DNA from: Marinomonas profundi
Lineage (GTDB): Bacteria; Pseudomonadota; Gammaproteobacteria; Pseudomonadales; Marinomonadaceae
Assembly: GCF_020694005.1 (NCBI RefSeq)
Contig: NZ_CP073013.1
Location: forward strand, 992,001 to 1,056,000
Reading direction: 5' to 3'
Length of the DNA: 64,000 nt
Part shown: positions 21,948 to 31,592 of the stretch, in pieces
Position numbering within the stretch: position 1 is the first letter of the stretch
Layout: every line of letters begins with the position of its first letter
Program-made: the position numbers and the translations under genes
Notes under the pieces: model-generated
Told to the model about the DNA's origin: nothing
The model's database searches: none
What the model saw: the letters and a program-made list of their open reading frames with translations, nothing else

Positions 21948-21987
21948 TTTTCAGCCTCAAAGAAATCAGGAAAGTTAGTATTAAAAG

Positions 21988-22239
21988 TTAAGATTTTTTA
22001 TTGTTTCTATGTTGATGAACCGCCGCCGTAATAACGGCAGTCAATTGAGCATCCACAGCAGATTTATTAGGCGCTTTAGACAATGAACTCGGCACAGCAA
22101 CAGGAGGTAACTCAGGAAACAGGTGATTAAGCAATCGAGACATGTAACTTGTCGCAAAAATCAAAATCACCAAAAACAGGAACACAAACCCCATCCCCAA
22201 CACCATCAACCCAAAACCATCTTCAAGTAACCCATTCAT
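21988..22239 (-). CDS. oadG: Oxaloacetate decarboxylase gamma subunit
   Basis: This small 83-residue membrane anchor holds the alpha subunit to beta. One transmembrane helix (GFGLMVLGMGFVFLFLVILI) is followed by a Pro/Ala-rich linker (PELPPVAVPSS) and a His-containing C-terminus (AAVHQHRNNKKS), a likely metal site. ATG 22239 is chosen because AAGGTG lies 8 bases upstream. A longer frame from 22308 would add a non-membrane leader not seen in the family. It is the first gene of oadGAB. Confidence 0.9.
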   Translation of the reverse strand: MNGLLEDGFGLMVLGMGFVFLFLVILIFATSYMSRLLNHLFPELPPVAVPSSLSKAPNKSAVDAQLTAVITAAVHQHRNNKKS

Positions 22240-22387
22240 AGCATTAACACCTTTATTCTTACCTTGTCCGTGCCAATTTAATGTGATCATATGCACATTC
22301 AATAGCACTGTTTAATTTTGATCGTTATTTTTTACCACAAACCAGAACAGTTTCATATTTTTTTTGCATAACAGTTAGACTTATTTC

Positions 22388-23398
22388 GTGAACATTTATC
22401 AAAATACCAACACAATTCTTACAAATATCCCCAAAAACACAGCCATCACACTCGCGGTAGCGCCAATGGAAGGCGTCATGGACCACACCATGAGAGCATT
22501 ACTGTCGCAAATTGGCGGCATGAACTATTTGGTTTCAGAATTCATTCGAGTCACCCAATACCCAATCCCCACAACAACATTTCAACGCTTAATCCCCGAA
22601 AACCAAAACAACGCACAAACCACACACAAACACCCAGTCCACACACAACTTCTAGGCAGCAACGCCGAACTAATGGCAGAAAGCGCTTCTAATGCCGTCA
22701 AAGCGGGCGCCACTCATATCGACGTCAACTTTGGCTGCCCTGCCAAACGCGTCAATGGGCATGGCGGCGGATCAGTTTTACTGCAAACCCCAGATGCACT
22801 TTATGAGATTATGAATGCCATTCGAAAAACGCTACCCAGTAACGTTCCTGTATCGGCCAAAATACGCTTAGGTTTTGAAGATGAAACACTACTACTTGAT
22901 AACGTGGCAGCTCTTGAAGCCGCCGGCGTTGGCACGCTAACCATTCACGGACGCACCAAAAAAGATGGCTATAAACCACCGGCAAGATGGGAAAAGATTG
23001 GCGAAATTCAAGACCAGACAAAAATGACAGTGGTAGCAAACGGAGACATCACAGATACAGAGTCACTCTTACGCTGCCAAGCCATTACCGGTTGCCAACA
23101 TTTTATGATTGGCCGAGGCTCACTCAACAACCCATTCGTTTTCCAACAAATAAGAGCCGAATTAAACGGACAGACGAATGCAATAGAAAGCAGAACACTG
23201 ACAACGCTGTTTACAGAGTACGCCATAGAACTGCAAACACATTATGACGACATCACGACGCTCGGCAGATTAAAGCAATGGTGTGGACACCTAAGATTTG
23301 GCTTTGTAGAAATAAAAGAAAACCTTCAGATATTACGACGCTGCAGAAGTGTGAATGAACTAACGCAAACATTCGATAACACAATGAGAAAAACGTAA
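22388..23398 (+). CDS. dusC: tRNA-dihydrouridine(16) synthase DusC
   Basis: This 336-residue FMN enzyme reduces uridine in the tRNA D-loop. The FMN-barrel start is LAVAPMEGVMDHTMR. The catalytic Cys is in NFGCPAKRVNGHGGGS, and HGRTKKDGYKPPARW is typical of the DusC branch. The start is GTG 22388 with a weak SD; later starts would cut the barrel. It is divergent from oadG. Confidence 0.93.
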   Translation: MNIYQNTNTILTNIPKNTAITLAVAPMEGVMDHTMRALLSQIGGMNYLVSEFIRVTQYPIPTTTFQRLIPENQNNAQTTHKHPVHTQLLGSNAELMAESASNAVKAGATHIDVNFGCPAKRVNGHGGGSVLLQTPDALYEIMNAIRKTLPSNVPVSAKIRLGFEDETLLLDNVAALEAAGVGTLTIHGRTKKDGYKPPARWEKIGEIQDQTKMTVVANGDITDTESLLRCQAITGCQHFMIGRGSLNNPFVFQQIRAELNGQTNAIESRTLTTLFTEYAIELQTHYDDITTLGRLKQWCGHLRFGFVEIKENLQILRRCRSVNELTQTFDNTMRKT

Positions 23399-23479
23399 CA
23401 GAGAAATGATAAGAAAAGAGCTTAAAGAAATAATGGCAATGATGTGAAAAAAAAAACTTAAGAGGAGGGAAATCTAAAA

Positions 23480-23556
23480 TGGTGCACCCGAGAGGATTCG
23501 AACCTCTGACCGCTCGGTTCGTAGCCGAGTACTCTATCCAGCTGAGCTACGGGTGC
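23480..23556 (-). tRNA. tRNA-Arg (ACG), copy 3
   Basis: 77 nt including CCA on the minus strand, starting GCACCCGTAGCTCAGCTGGA. The anticodon ACG lies in CTACGAA, read as ICG after A34 deamination. It is the distal copy of a co-transcribed Ser-Arg-Arg-Arg cluster. Confidence 0.97.
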
Positions 23557-23619
23557 GTAGCAATATCTTTAACAACGAACATCTCAAATCTGGATAGTTT
23601 TGAAATGTTTTTCTTGAAA

Positions 23620-23696
23620 TGGTGCACCCGAGAGGATTCGAACCTCTGACCGCTCGGTTCGTAGCCGAGTACTCTATCCAGCTGAGCTACGGGTGC
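23620..23696 (-). tRNA. tRNA-Arg (ACG), copy 2
   Basis: Identical to the neighbouring copies. It lies in a 140-bp unit (77-nt tRNA plus 63-bp spacer), and the spacers on its two sides differ at only one position. Confidence 0.97.
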
Positions 23697-23759
23697 ATAG
23701 CAATATCTTTAACAACGAACATCTCAAATCTGGATAGTTTTGAAATGTTTTTCTTGAAA

Positions 23760-23836
23760 TGGTGCACCCGAGAGGATTCGAACCTCTGACCGCTCGGTTC
23801 GTAGCCGAGTACTCTATCCAGCTGAGCTACGGGTGC
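23760..23836 (-). tRNA. tRNA-Arg (ACG), copy 1
   Basis: First of the three identical tRNA-Arg copies in transcription order. It lies 60 bp after tRNA-Ser. The arrangement matches the E. coli serV-argVYZQ cluster next to csrA. Confidence 0.97.
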
Positions 23837-23896
23837 CCAATAACACTTCCAATTCGTTACCTTCTAAAAAAGAATTTCTATAAGGCAAACTTGAAA

Positions 23897-23986
23897 TGGC
23901 GGAGAGTGAGGGATTCGAACCCTCGATGAGTGTTAACCCATACACCCTTAGCAGGGGCGCGCCTTCGGCCACTCGGCCAACTCTCC
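23897..23986 (-). tRNA. tRNA-Ser (GCU)
   Basis: 90 nt including CCA, with a long variable arm. The minus-strand sequence begins GGAGAGTTGGCCGAGTGGCC. The anticodon GCT lies in CTGCTAA. It is the first tRNA of the cluster. Confidence 0.97.
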
Positions 23987-24002
23987 GTAACAAGTGGGGC
24001 GC

Positions 24003-24030
24003 ATTATATACGACACATTTGTCTTGTAAA
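24003..24030 (-). promoter_or_regulatory. Promoter of the Ser-Arg tRNA cluster
   Basis: The minus strand has TTTACA (24025-24030), a 16-bp spacer and a perfect TATAAT (24003-24008), then GCGCCCC, a GC-rich discriminator typical of stable RNA promoters. It lies between csrA and tRNA-Ser. Confidence 0.8.
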
Positions 24031-24044
24031 GGTTTTTTTAAAAA

Positions 24045-24233
24045 TTAATCTTCAGAAATTTGATCGTCTTGTTCTTTCTGAATGCGAAGATAAATCTCTT
24101 CACGGTGAACAGATACATCTTTAGGCGCATTGATACCAATACGCACTTGATTCCCTTTTACACCTAACACAGTGACAGAAACTTCATCACCAACCATTAA
24201 AGTTTCACCGACACGACGAGTAAGAATAAGCAT
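24045..24233 (-). CDS. csrA: CsrA/RsmA post-transcriptional regulator
   Basis: This 62-residue RNA-binding dimer recognises GGA in hairpin loops near ribosome binding sites and controls biofilm, motility and carbon flow. The N-terminal strand [16 protein letters not shown] and the RNA-binding region [13 protein letters not shown] are canonical. GGGAGA precedes the ATG. It sits in the usual place between lysC and the tRNA cluster. Its likely antagonist, an RsmZ-like RNA, is at 38479-38730. Confidence 0.98.
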   Translation of the reverse strand: MLILTRRVGETLMVGDEVSVTVLGVKGNQVRIGINAPKDVSVHREEIYLRIQKEQDDQISED

Positions 24234-24290
24234 AAGAATATCTCCCTGTAACAGCTTTCAATGTTTTATTTGGAAGAATTGCCTGACAAA

Positions 24291-24314
24291 GCTTGTAGGG
24301 CAATTCCTACAAGC
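24291..24314 (-). terminator. Hairpin between lysC and csrA
   Basis: GCTTGTAGG (24291-24299) pairs with CCTACAAGC (24306-24314) around a 6-base loop, followed on the minus strand by TTTGTC. It lies about 62 bp after lysC. It could be a weak terminator or an attenuator before csrA; the minus-strand loop side begins with GGA. Confidence 0.4.
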
Positions 24315-24376
24315 AATTGTAGCCTCTCGACAAAAATTAAACCATCCATCAATTAAGGCTTTTATGTATCCAAGTG

Positions 24377-25618
24377 TTACACTTCTCTCACTTCTGGTGT
24401 TGCATCTCCCAATTTAAACGCGGAATGCAAGGCACGAACCGCCAATTCCATGTATTTTTCATCGATGATCACCGACACTTTAATTTCTGAAGTAGAAATC
24501 AACTGAATATTAATGGACTCCGCCGCCAACGCCTTAAACATAGTACTGGCAACACCGGCGTGGGAACGCATCCCCACCCCAACAATAGACACTTTAGCGA
24601 TTTTTGCATCAGACAATACCGCGCTCGCACCCAACTCCTTGGCAATAAGATTCAGCGTCGCCAGAGCCTTATCATACTCATTACGATGTACGGTAAAGGT
24701 AAAGTCCGTTGTGCCATCCACAGACACGTTTTGCACTATCATGTCCACTTCGATATTGGCATCGCTGATAGGACCGAGAATACGCGAAGCAATACCTGGA
24801 ATATCAGGAACCCTTTTCAAGGTTAATTTTGCTTCATCTCTATTGAATGCAATTCCAGAAACCGCTGGCTGCTCCATACCCTTAATCCCCTCAGTTGTTA
24901 TCAATGTACCTTCACCTTCCACAAAACTAGACAGCACCCTAAGCGGCACTTGATATTTACCAGCAAACTCAACCGAACGAATCTGCAACACCTTAGAGCC
25001 AAGACTGGCCATTTCCAGCATTTCCTCAAAGGTAATCTTTTCCAAGCGTCGCGCACTGTCGACAACGCGAGGATCAGTGGTATAAACACCATCCACATCG
25101 GTATAAATTTGACACTCATCCGCCTTCAACGCCGCTGCCAGAGCAACCCCAGTGGTGTCGGAGCCACCTCGACCTAATGTGGTGATGTTGCCAAACTCGT
25201 CTGCCCCTTGGAAGCCTGCCGCCACAATCACTCGTCCGGCGTCTAAATCCGCGCGCATAGCTTCGGTATCAATTTTTTGGATTCGAGCCTTACCGTGAGC
25301 GTTATCAGTCGTAATACGAATCTGCGAACCAGTATAAGAGCGAGCATCAAGGCCACGCTTCATCAACGCCATCGAAAGCAAGGCAATAGTGACCTGCTCC
25401 CCCGTTGATAACAGCACATCCATTTCACGCGCACTGGGTGCAGCATCAATGCTTTTTGCAAGCTCAATCAGCCGATTGGTTTCACCACTCATAGCCGAAA
25501 CCACCACCACGATGTCATCACCTTGTCGCTTATGCTTCAACACTCGGTCAGCAACCGCTTCGATACGCTCTATCGTACCAACGGAAGTGCCGCCGTATTT
25601 TTGAACTAACAACGCCAT
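24377..25618 (-). CDS. lysC: Aspartate kinase
   Basis: This 413-residue enzyme phosphorylates aspartate, the first step to lysine, threonine and methionine. The kinase domain starts ALLVQKYGGTSVG, the substrate region is GRGGSDTTGVALA, and two C-terminal ACT domains (from about residue 265) bind feedback inhibitors. ATG 25618 (MALLVQKYGG) is chosen over an ATG four codons upstream because GGAAAAGATT gives it a proper SD and the family starts there. It lies 61 bp after alaS. No lysine riboswitch is visible. Confidence 0.96.
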   Translation of the reverse strand: MALLVQKYGGTSVGTIERIEAVADRVLKHKRQGDDIVVVVSAMSGETNRLIELAKSIDAAPSAREMDVLLSTGEQVTIALLSMALMKRGLDARSYTGSQIRITTDNAHGKARIQKIDTEAMRADLDAGRVIVAAGFQGADEFGNITTLGRGGSDTTGVALAAALKADECQIYTDVDGVYTTDPRVVDSARRLEKITFEEMLEMASLGSKVLQIRSVEFAGKYQVPLRVLSSFVEGEGTLITTEGIKGMEQPAVSGIAFNRDEAKLTLKRVPDIPGIASRILGPISDANIEVDMIVQNVSVDGTTDFTFTVHRNEYDKALATLNLIAKELGASAVLSDAKIAKVSIVGVGMRSHAGVASTMFKALAAESINIQLISTSEIKVSVIIDEKYMELAVRALHSAFKLGDATPEVREV

Positions 25619-25679
25619 AATCTTTTCCATTATTTAAATCAAAAAAGCCGAAATCAAAGCTCAAACAGGGCGAATCAAC

Positions 25680-28298
25680 CTATACCCTTTCAGCAACCCA
25701 ATCAGGCACTAATGCAAGAGCGGCAGACAAGCCATCTGGATTATTACCACCAGCCTGAGCCATATCAGGGCGACCACCGCCCTTACCGTCCACCAAAGGC
25801 GCAATCATTTTAATCAAATCGCCGGCTTTCACATTTTTAGTCAGTTCCTTGGTCACACCAGCAATCAAACTCACCTTGCCATCATTAACGGCGGCCAACA
25901 GGATGACAGCGGACTCAAGCTTACTCTTCAACTCATCCAGCAGATCACGCAAAGCCTTTGGATCATCCACTTCAATTTGAGCCACCAACAGCTTACCGCC
26001 ATTAATATCAACCGCTTGAGAAGCCAAATCAGCGCCCGCTAGAGCGGCCATCTTGCCCTTCAGCACATCCAATTCTTTTTGCAAGCTACGCGCCTGATCA
26101 CTCAAGGCAATCACTTTATCTGACACACTATCTTTATTGCCCTTAACCAGACTCGCAATCCCATCAAGCACCGCTTCTGTGTGACGAGTCGTATCAATGG
26201 CCACTTTACCCGTAACGGCTTCAATACGGCGAACGCCTGCCGCAATGCCACTTTCGGTAATGATTTTGAAGAAGCCAATATCGCCGGTACGACCCACATG
26301 CGTACCGCCACACAACTCAATTGAATAATCCGCACCCATCGTCAAAACACGCACTTCACTGTCGTATTTTTCACCAAACAGTGCCATCGCGCCTTTGGCT
26401 TTGGCCGATTCAACATCCATGATGTCGGTTTCTACAGGACGGTTTAAACGAATCTGTTCGTTCACCATGTCTTCGATTTGCTCGATTTCCGTTGCCGTCA
26501 CGCCTTCAAAATGCGAGAAGTCAAAACGCAAACGCTCAGCGTTCACCAAGGAACCTTTTTGCGACACATGATCACCCAACACACGACGCAGCGCTTCATG
26601 CATTAAGTGCGTAGCAGAATGGTTCAATGTGGTTGCCATGCGCAACGTGCGATCGACTTCGCCAGTCAACTGATCGCCAACCGCCAAACGGCCTTCCTTT
26701 AGCTCACCATAATGTAAATGCGCTTTCGCTTGCTTAGTCGTATTAGAGACTTTAAAAGCGCCAGCACCACGCAACCAACCTTGATCGCCAACTTGACCAC
26801 CCGATTCCGCGTAAAAAGGCGTAGATTTCAAAATCACCGCCGCCGCTTGACCCGCTTCGAGAGACTCAACAGACTCACCATCCACTAGGATCATTTCCAC
26901 TTCACAAGCACCGTTTAGATTCTCATAACCGGTAAATTCAGTCACAGAATCCAGTTTCACGCCGCTCGACATGTCCATAGAAAAGTTACTGGCTGAACGT
27001 GCACGCGCTCGCTGCGCATCCATCGCCACCTCAAATCCTGCTTCGTCTATTTCTAAATCATTTTCACGGGCCACGTCGTTGGTTAAATCCGCAGGAAAGC
27101 CATAAGTGTCGTAAAGCTTAAACACAGTCTCGCCAGGAATCACTTTTTGATCGCCTAATCCAGCAATCGCCTCTTCAAGGATCTTCATTCCCTGATCAAG
27201 CGTCTTAGCAAATTGCTCCTCTTCTTTTAACAAAATAGACGCCACTCGCGCTTTTAACTTCGTTAATTCTGGATAAGCTTCCCCCATTTCGACATCAAGC
27301 GCTTCGACCAGCTTATGGAAGAACACGCCTTTCTGGCCTAACTTATTGCCATGGCGAATCGCGCGACGAATAATGCGACGCAACACATAACCACGGCCTT
27401 CATTCGACGGAATCACCCCATCAACAATCATAAAGGAACAAGAACGAATATGATCAGCAATAACACGCAATGACTGGGCACTCAGATCTTGAGTTCCGAC
27501 TAGTTGCGCAGCGGCTTTAATAAGATGCTGAAACAAATCAATTTCGTAGTTACTGTGAACGCCTTGCAAAATCGCCGCGATGCGCTCCAAACCCATTCCC
27601 GTATCAACAGAAGGCTTAGGCAAAGGCGCCATATGACCATCGGCAGAACGATTAAACTGCATGAAAACCACGTTCCAAATTTCAATGAAACGATCGCCAT
27701 CTTCTTCAGCAGAACCTGGAGGCCCACCCCAAATATGCTCACCGTGATCATAAAACACTTCAGAACAAGGACCACAAGGACCGGTATCGCCCATCGCCCA
27801 GAAATTATCAGACTGGTATCGGCCGCCTTTGTTGTCCCCAATGCGGATAATTTTTTCCGCCGGCAAACCAATGTCTTTATTCCAAATATCAAACGCTTCA
27901 TCGTCGTCAGCGTAAACCGTTACCAAGAGTTTATCGGTTGGCAACTTCAACACTACCGTTAAAAACTCCCACGCATAATGAATCGCGTCCTTTTTGAAAT
28001 AATCGCCAAAGCTAAAGTTACCCAACATTTCAAAAAAAGTATGGTGACGTGCGGTATAACCGACGTTTTCTAAGTCATTGTGCTTACCACCGGCTCGAAC
28101 ACAACGCTGAGACGTCGTCGCTCGTGAATAGGGGCGAAGATCTTCCCCCAAAAACACATCTTTAAACTGGACCATACCAGCATTGGTGAACAACAATGTC
28201 GGATCATTTGCTGGAACCAAAGAGCTGGACTCCACAATCTGATGCTGCTTACTTTCGAAGTACGATAAAAATGACTGGCGTAACTCAGAACTCTTCAT
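25680..28298 (-). CDS. alaS: Alanyl-tRNA synthetase
   Basis: This 872-residue class II synthetase charges tRNA-Ala. The N-terminal catalytic domain begins [20 protein letters not shown]. The editing domain has the zinc ligands in [14 protein letters not shown] and [15 protein letters not shown], and a C-Ala domain at the end contains [14 protein letters not shown]. Length and motifs are normal. It is upstream of lysC and csrA, the conserved order in this class. Confidence 0.98.
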   Translation of the reverse strand: MKSSELRQSFLSYFESKQHQIVESSSLVPANDPTLLFTNAGMVQFKDVFLGEDLRPYSRATTSQRCVRAGGKHNDLENVGYTARHHTFFEMLGNFSFGDYFKKDAIHYAWEFLTVVLKLPTDKLLVTVYADDDEAFDIWNKDIGLPAEKIIRIGDNKGGRYQSDNFWAMGDTGPCGPCSEVFYDHGEHIWGGPPGSAEEDGDRFIEIWNVVFMQFNRSADGHMAPLPKPSVDTGMGLERIAAILQGVHSNYEIDLFQHLIKAAAQLVGTQDLSAQSLRVIADHIRSCSFMIVDGVIPSNEGRGYVLRRIIRRAIRHGNKLGQKGVFFHKLVEALDVEMGEAYPELTKLKARVASILLKEEEQFAKTLDQGMKILEEAIAGLGDQKVIPGETVFKLYDTYGFPADLTNDVARENDLEIDEAGFEVAMDAQRARARSASNFSMDMSSGVKLDSVTEFTGYENLNGACEVEMILVDGESVESLEAGQAAAVILKSTPFYAESGGQVGDQGWLRGAGAFKVSNTTKQAKAHLHYGELKEGRLAVGDQLTGEVDRTLRMATTLNHSATHLMHEALRRVLGDHVSQKGSLVNAERLRFDFSHFEGVTATEIEQIEDMVNEQIRLNRPVETDIMDVESAKAKGAMALFGEKYDSEVRVLTMGADYSIELCGGTHVGRTGDIGFFKIITESGIAAGVRRIEAVTGKVAIDTTRHTEAVLDGIASLVKGNKDSVSDKVIALSDQARSLQKELDVLKGKMAALAGADLASQAVDINGGKLLVAQIEVDDPKALRDLLDELKSKLESAVILLAAVNDGKVSLIAGVTKELTKNVKAGDLIKMIAPLVDGKGGGRPDMAQAGGNNPDGLSAALALVPDWVAERV

Positions 28299-28523
28299 AA
28301 TGGGATGAGTCTCTATCTCTATTTTTCTGGACGGATTGGATTGCGTGAACGGCAGATTAACCAGTGCCGATTCGATGCAACGAAAAGCACAAAATAGTAC
28401 ACGTAAAGGATAGGTGTTTTCAAAAGAAACCGTCGTAATTTGACGGTTATTTTGTGCATAACTTAAGCAAAAGTACGATTTACGGAAGTAAACCGACTTT
28501 TGCTGACAAGATAAGGAAAGGTA
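28299..28523. terminator. Intergenic region with two hairpins after dadX
   Basis: Two inverted repeats follow dadX on the minus strand: a long imperfect hairpin at 28466-28504 (AGCAAAAGT paired with ACTTTTGCT, with GTAAA pairing inside) and AACCGTC/GACGGTT near 28430-28450 with T-rich sequence after it. Together they should end dadAX transcription before alaS. The alaS promoter must lie in the remaining ~130 bp but is not clear. Confidence 0.5.
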
Positions 28524-29621
28524 TTACTGTGAATCGTCACCGCGCACATAGCGATAATGCGGTCGCGCTGTCATCCTAGTCACCAATTCATAGCCGATGG
28601 TTCCAGCATAATCGGCCACTTCTTCAACCGGCACATCGCCCCCCCAGAGCACCACTTCCTGCCCCATCGCAAGCTCAACAGCAAAATCCTGCATGCGCAC
28701 CGTAATCATATCCATAGACACTCGGCCTGCAAGATGGGCCGGTTTTCCATCAACCTGCAACGGCGTACCGTTTTCTGCATGACGAGGATAACCATCGCCA
28801 TAGCCCACCGCCACCGTTGCCAATACGTGATCTTCTGCCGCGATATAACCAAGGCCATAACCGACTTTGTCGCCTTTCTTGAGTTGGCGTGTCGAGATCA
28901 CCTTTGACGACAAGGTCATCGCCGGACGCAACCCCATTGCTCGACCACTCACCTCAGCAAAAGGCGAAATGCCGTACAACATGATACCGGGACGAATCCA
29001 GCCGCCTTCTGGCACACTCCACTTCATAATGGCCGCGGAGTTCGCCACACTGGCAGCAATGTCGCCAATCGATTGACGCGCTTGCTCAAAATACGCCAAT
29101 TGCTGCAGGGTCGTTAGATCAGACAAATCATCCGCACAAGCAAAGTGAGTCATTAAAATCACGTCCTCTACTTGCCCACTGTCTTTTAATGCCGACACAA
29201 ACGCCGGTGCGGCGTCTTTATCCACACCAAGGCGATGCATGCCCGAATCCAATTTCAAGAAGATCTTCTCTATCTTGGCGCCGCTAGCCTGTAATTCATC
29301 AAGCTGTTGAGCATTTTCCAACGCGGACCAAAAGCCATATTTTTCGCACAGCGCCCACTCTTCGCCTTCGAATACGCCTTCTAACAACAAGATAGGCGAA
29401 ACAATGCCCGCCTCACGCAAAGCCATGGCCTCTTCGATGGCAGCCACTGCGAAAGCATCCACTTCTTTATCCAAATAACGCGAAACTTCAACCGCACCAT
29501 GCCCGTACGCATTGCTTTTAACAACCGCAAACGCCTTACAAGTTGGCTGTAATTTTTTTGCATAACGATAGTTTTGTAGAATCGCCGCCAAATCTACCGT
29601 CGCCGTGAGTGGCCTTGCCAT
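28524..29621 (-). CDS. dadX: Alanine racemase, DadX type
   Basis: This 365-residue PLP enzyme interconverts L- and D-alanine. The PLP lysine is in [11 protein letters not shown] (about Lys35), and the second catalytic base is the Tyr in the C-terminal domain ([10 protein letters not shown] region). It follows dadA by 47 bp in the same direction, which points to the catabolic racemase that supplies D-Ala to DadA rather than a stand-alone biosynthetic Alr. If no other racemase exists in the genome it would also serve the cell wall. Confidence 0.95.
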   Translation of the reverse strand: MARPLTATVDLAAILQNYRYAKKLQPTCKAFAVVKSNAYGHGAVEVSRYLDKEVDAFAVAAIEEAMALREAGIVSPILLLEGVFEGEEWALCEKYGFWSALENAQQLDELQASGAKIEKIFLKLDSGMHRLGVDKDAAPAFVSALKDSGQVEDVILMTHFACADDLSDLTTLQQLAYFEQARQSIGDIAASVANSAAIMKWSVPEGGWIRPGIMLYGISPFAEVSGRAMGLRPAMTLSSKVISTRQLKKGDKVGYGLGYIAAEDHVLATVAVGYGDGYPRHAENGTPLQVDGKPAHLAGRVSMDMITVRMQDFAVELAMGQEVVLWGGDVPVEEVADYAGTIGYELVTRMTARPHYRYVRGDDSQ

Positions 29622-29668
29622 TTTTACCCCTTAAACTTTGATCGCGTTTACGACTTAATTAACGCTTA

Positions 29669-30922
29669 CTACTTATAACGTTGTACGGAAAGATTCTGTG
29701 CATCTATCTCAGTCTTATCACCCGACATAATATCGGCAATCACCGCCGCAGAACCGCAGCTCATCGTCCAGCCCAATGTTCCGTGCCCGGTGTTCAAATA
29801 CAAACCATCAATATTTGTACGACCGACAACCGGCGTCCCATCTGGCGTCATTGGACGTAACCCAGTCCAGTAGTCCGCTTGCGACAAATCACAGCCTTGA
29901 TTGAATAAATCATGCACTACATGGGTGATGGTTTCCGTGCGCACTTTTGGCAAATCGAGATTATAGCCATTCAACTCCGCGGTTCCGGCCGCACGAATTC
30001 GACCGCCTAATCGAGTCACCGCCACCTTGTAGGTTTCATCCATCACGGTAGAAACCGGCGCAAACTGTGAATCGGTAATCGGAACGGTTAAGGAATAGCC
30101 CTTCACCGGATAAACAGGAATAGAAATATCAATCACCTTGAGCAACTCTTTTGAGTAACTACCCATCGACACCAAGACATTATCAAACTCGAAATCGCCC
30201 TGATCGGTTTTAACGGCGCGTACTTTACCACCTTCTACCACCAAGCGCTCAATCGCTGCACCAAACTTAAACGTCACACCCAACTCATCACAGTGCTTTT
30301 TAAGTTCTTGGCAAAAAATCAAACAATCGCCCGTTTCATCGCCCGTTAAACGCAGTCCGCCTTTAAATTTATCAATCACCGGAGCCAAGCCAGGTTCAAC
30401 CTCTAAGATTTGTGCTGGCGTTAATACCTGATGAGGGACATTCAAGGCTTTTAATACCTTAATATCTTTTTCAGACGCTTCGACCTGTTCATCTTTACGG
30501 AAAAGTTGTGTCAAACCGCCTTGGCCATCATCGTACTGAATACCAATGTCTTTACGCAGAGCAATAAACTGATCACGGCTGTATTCCGCCAACGCCACCA
30601 TCCGAGACTTATTCACGTCATAGGCTTTTTCAGTACAATTGGCCAACATCTTGCCCATCCAAGCCAGTTTTTTAAGCTCAGGATCCGCACTGATTTTTAA
30701 TGGCGCGTGTTTTTGCATTAGCCACTTAATCGCCTTAAGAGGAACCCCAGGCGCGGCCCAAGGTGCAGAGTAGCCAGGAGAAATCTGTCCAGCATTGGCA
30801 AAACTGGTCTCAAGCGCCACACCTTCCTGACGGTCAATCACCGTTACTTCAAAGCCTTTTTTCGCCAAATAATAGGCTGACGTTAAACCAACAACACCTG
30901 CACCCAACACGCAAACACGCAT
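29669..30922 (-). CDS. dadA: D-amino acid dehydrogenase small subunit
   Basis: This 417-residue FAD enzyme oxidises D-alanine to pyruvate and passes electrons to the respiratory chain. The N-terminal Rossmann motif is VCVLGAGVVGLTSAYYLA, and TGHGTLGWTMSCGSA near the end is the FAD-binding C-terminal motif. It is the first gene of dadAX. A palindrome in the upstream region (31018-31043) could be a regulator site. Confidence 0.97.
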   Translation of the reverse strand: MRVCVLGAGVVGLTSAYYLAKKGFEVTVIDRQEGVALETSFANAGQISPGYSAPWAAPGVPLKAIKWLMQKHAPLKISADPELKKLAWMGKMLANCTEKAYDVNKSRMVALAEYSRDQFIALRKDIGIQYDDGQGGLTQLFRKDEQVEASEKDIKVLKALNVPHQVLTPAQILEVEPGLAPVIDKFKGGLRLTGDETGDCLIFCQELKKHCDELGVTFKFGAAIERLVVEGGKVRAVKTDQGDFEFDNVLVSMGSYSKELLKVIDISIPVYPVKGYSLTVPITDSQFAPVSTVMDETYKVAVTRLGGRIRAAGTAELNGYNLDLPKVRTETITHVVHDLFNQGCDLSQADYWTGLRPMTPDGTPVVGRTNIDGLYLNTGHGTLGWTMSCGSAAVIADIMSGDKTEIDAQNLSVQRYK

Positions 30923-31017
30923 AGAAAAACTCCAAATAAAGATAAAGTCATATCACCTATATTCACATAAGATATGCAGTTTTATCATCTTATTTATTAT
31001 CAATATAAAGAATAAAA

Positions 31018-31043
31018 AACCTAAAATTTAAAATTTTAAGGTT
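31018..31043. promoter_or_regulatory. AT-rich palindrome between dadA and recX
   Basis: AACCTAAAATT with AATTTTAAGGTT form an imperfect palindrome in the divergent dadA-recX interval. dadA genes are commonly controlled by Lrp/AsnC-type regulators that bind such AT-rich dyads. The assignment is inference. Confidence 0.3.
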
Positions 31044-31117
31044 TAATACAAAAAAATGAAATAATTCCATTGCACTGATAAAATGACAACTCAACTTAGG
31101 CAAGCAGAGACACAGAC

Positions 31118-31573
31118 ATGAATCAGCAACCGCTATCCACTTTTGACCAAGCTCTGTCACTACTGAGCCACAGAGAACACGCTACGAAAGAGCTAATCAC
31201 TAAATTAAAAACCAGAGGGCATGAGGAAGAAGAAATCAACGCGACAATTGAACGCCTTCAAGAAATGAACTACCTCAATGATCAACGCTTTGCAGAAATA
31301 TTTGTCAGAAGCCGAATAAGCAAGCCACTTGGTGCCAACCGAATACGACAAGAACTCATCCAAAAAGGCATAAACAGTGAACTAGCAAAAACAACCATTG
31401 CAGAAGCGGATGCGGATTGGTTCGAATTAGCAAAACAGCTAAAAGAAAGAAGATTTGGAGAGGAAATAAGCACAGACTTCAAAGAAAAAGCCAAACAATC
31501 ACGCTACCTACAATATCGCGGCTTTGATTTCGAACAAATAAAATACGCCCTCTCAGCAGAGGACAGCTTCTGA
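31118..31573 (+). CDS. recX: Regulatory protein RecX
   Basis: This 151-residue modulator of RecA filaments consists of three helical repeats. The core motifs LNDQRFAEIFVRSR and GANRIRQELIQKGI are clear, and the C-terminus has YLQYRGFDFEQIKYAL. In most relatives recX directly follows recA on the same strand. Here it lies 1.9 kb beyond recA on the opposite strand, with another gene between them, so it is not transcribed with recA. Confidence 0.93.
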   Translation: MNQQPLSTFDQALSLLSHREHATKELITKLKTRGHEEEEINATIERLQEMNYLNDQRFAEIFVRSRISKPLGANRIRQELIQKGINSELAKTTIAEADADWFELAKQLKERRFGEEISTDFKEKAKQSRYLQYRGFDFEQIKYALSAEDSF

Positions 31574-31592
31574 AAATGCAAAAAACAAAGAG

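Noticed and set aside
25619-25679. Lysine riboswitch upstream of lysC
   Set aside because: The gap to alaS is only about 60 bp, too short for a lysine riboswitch, and no fold is evident.
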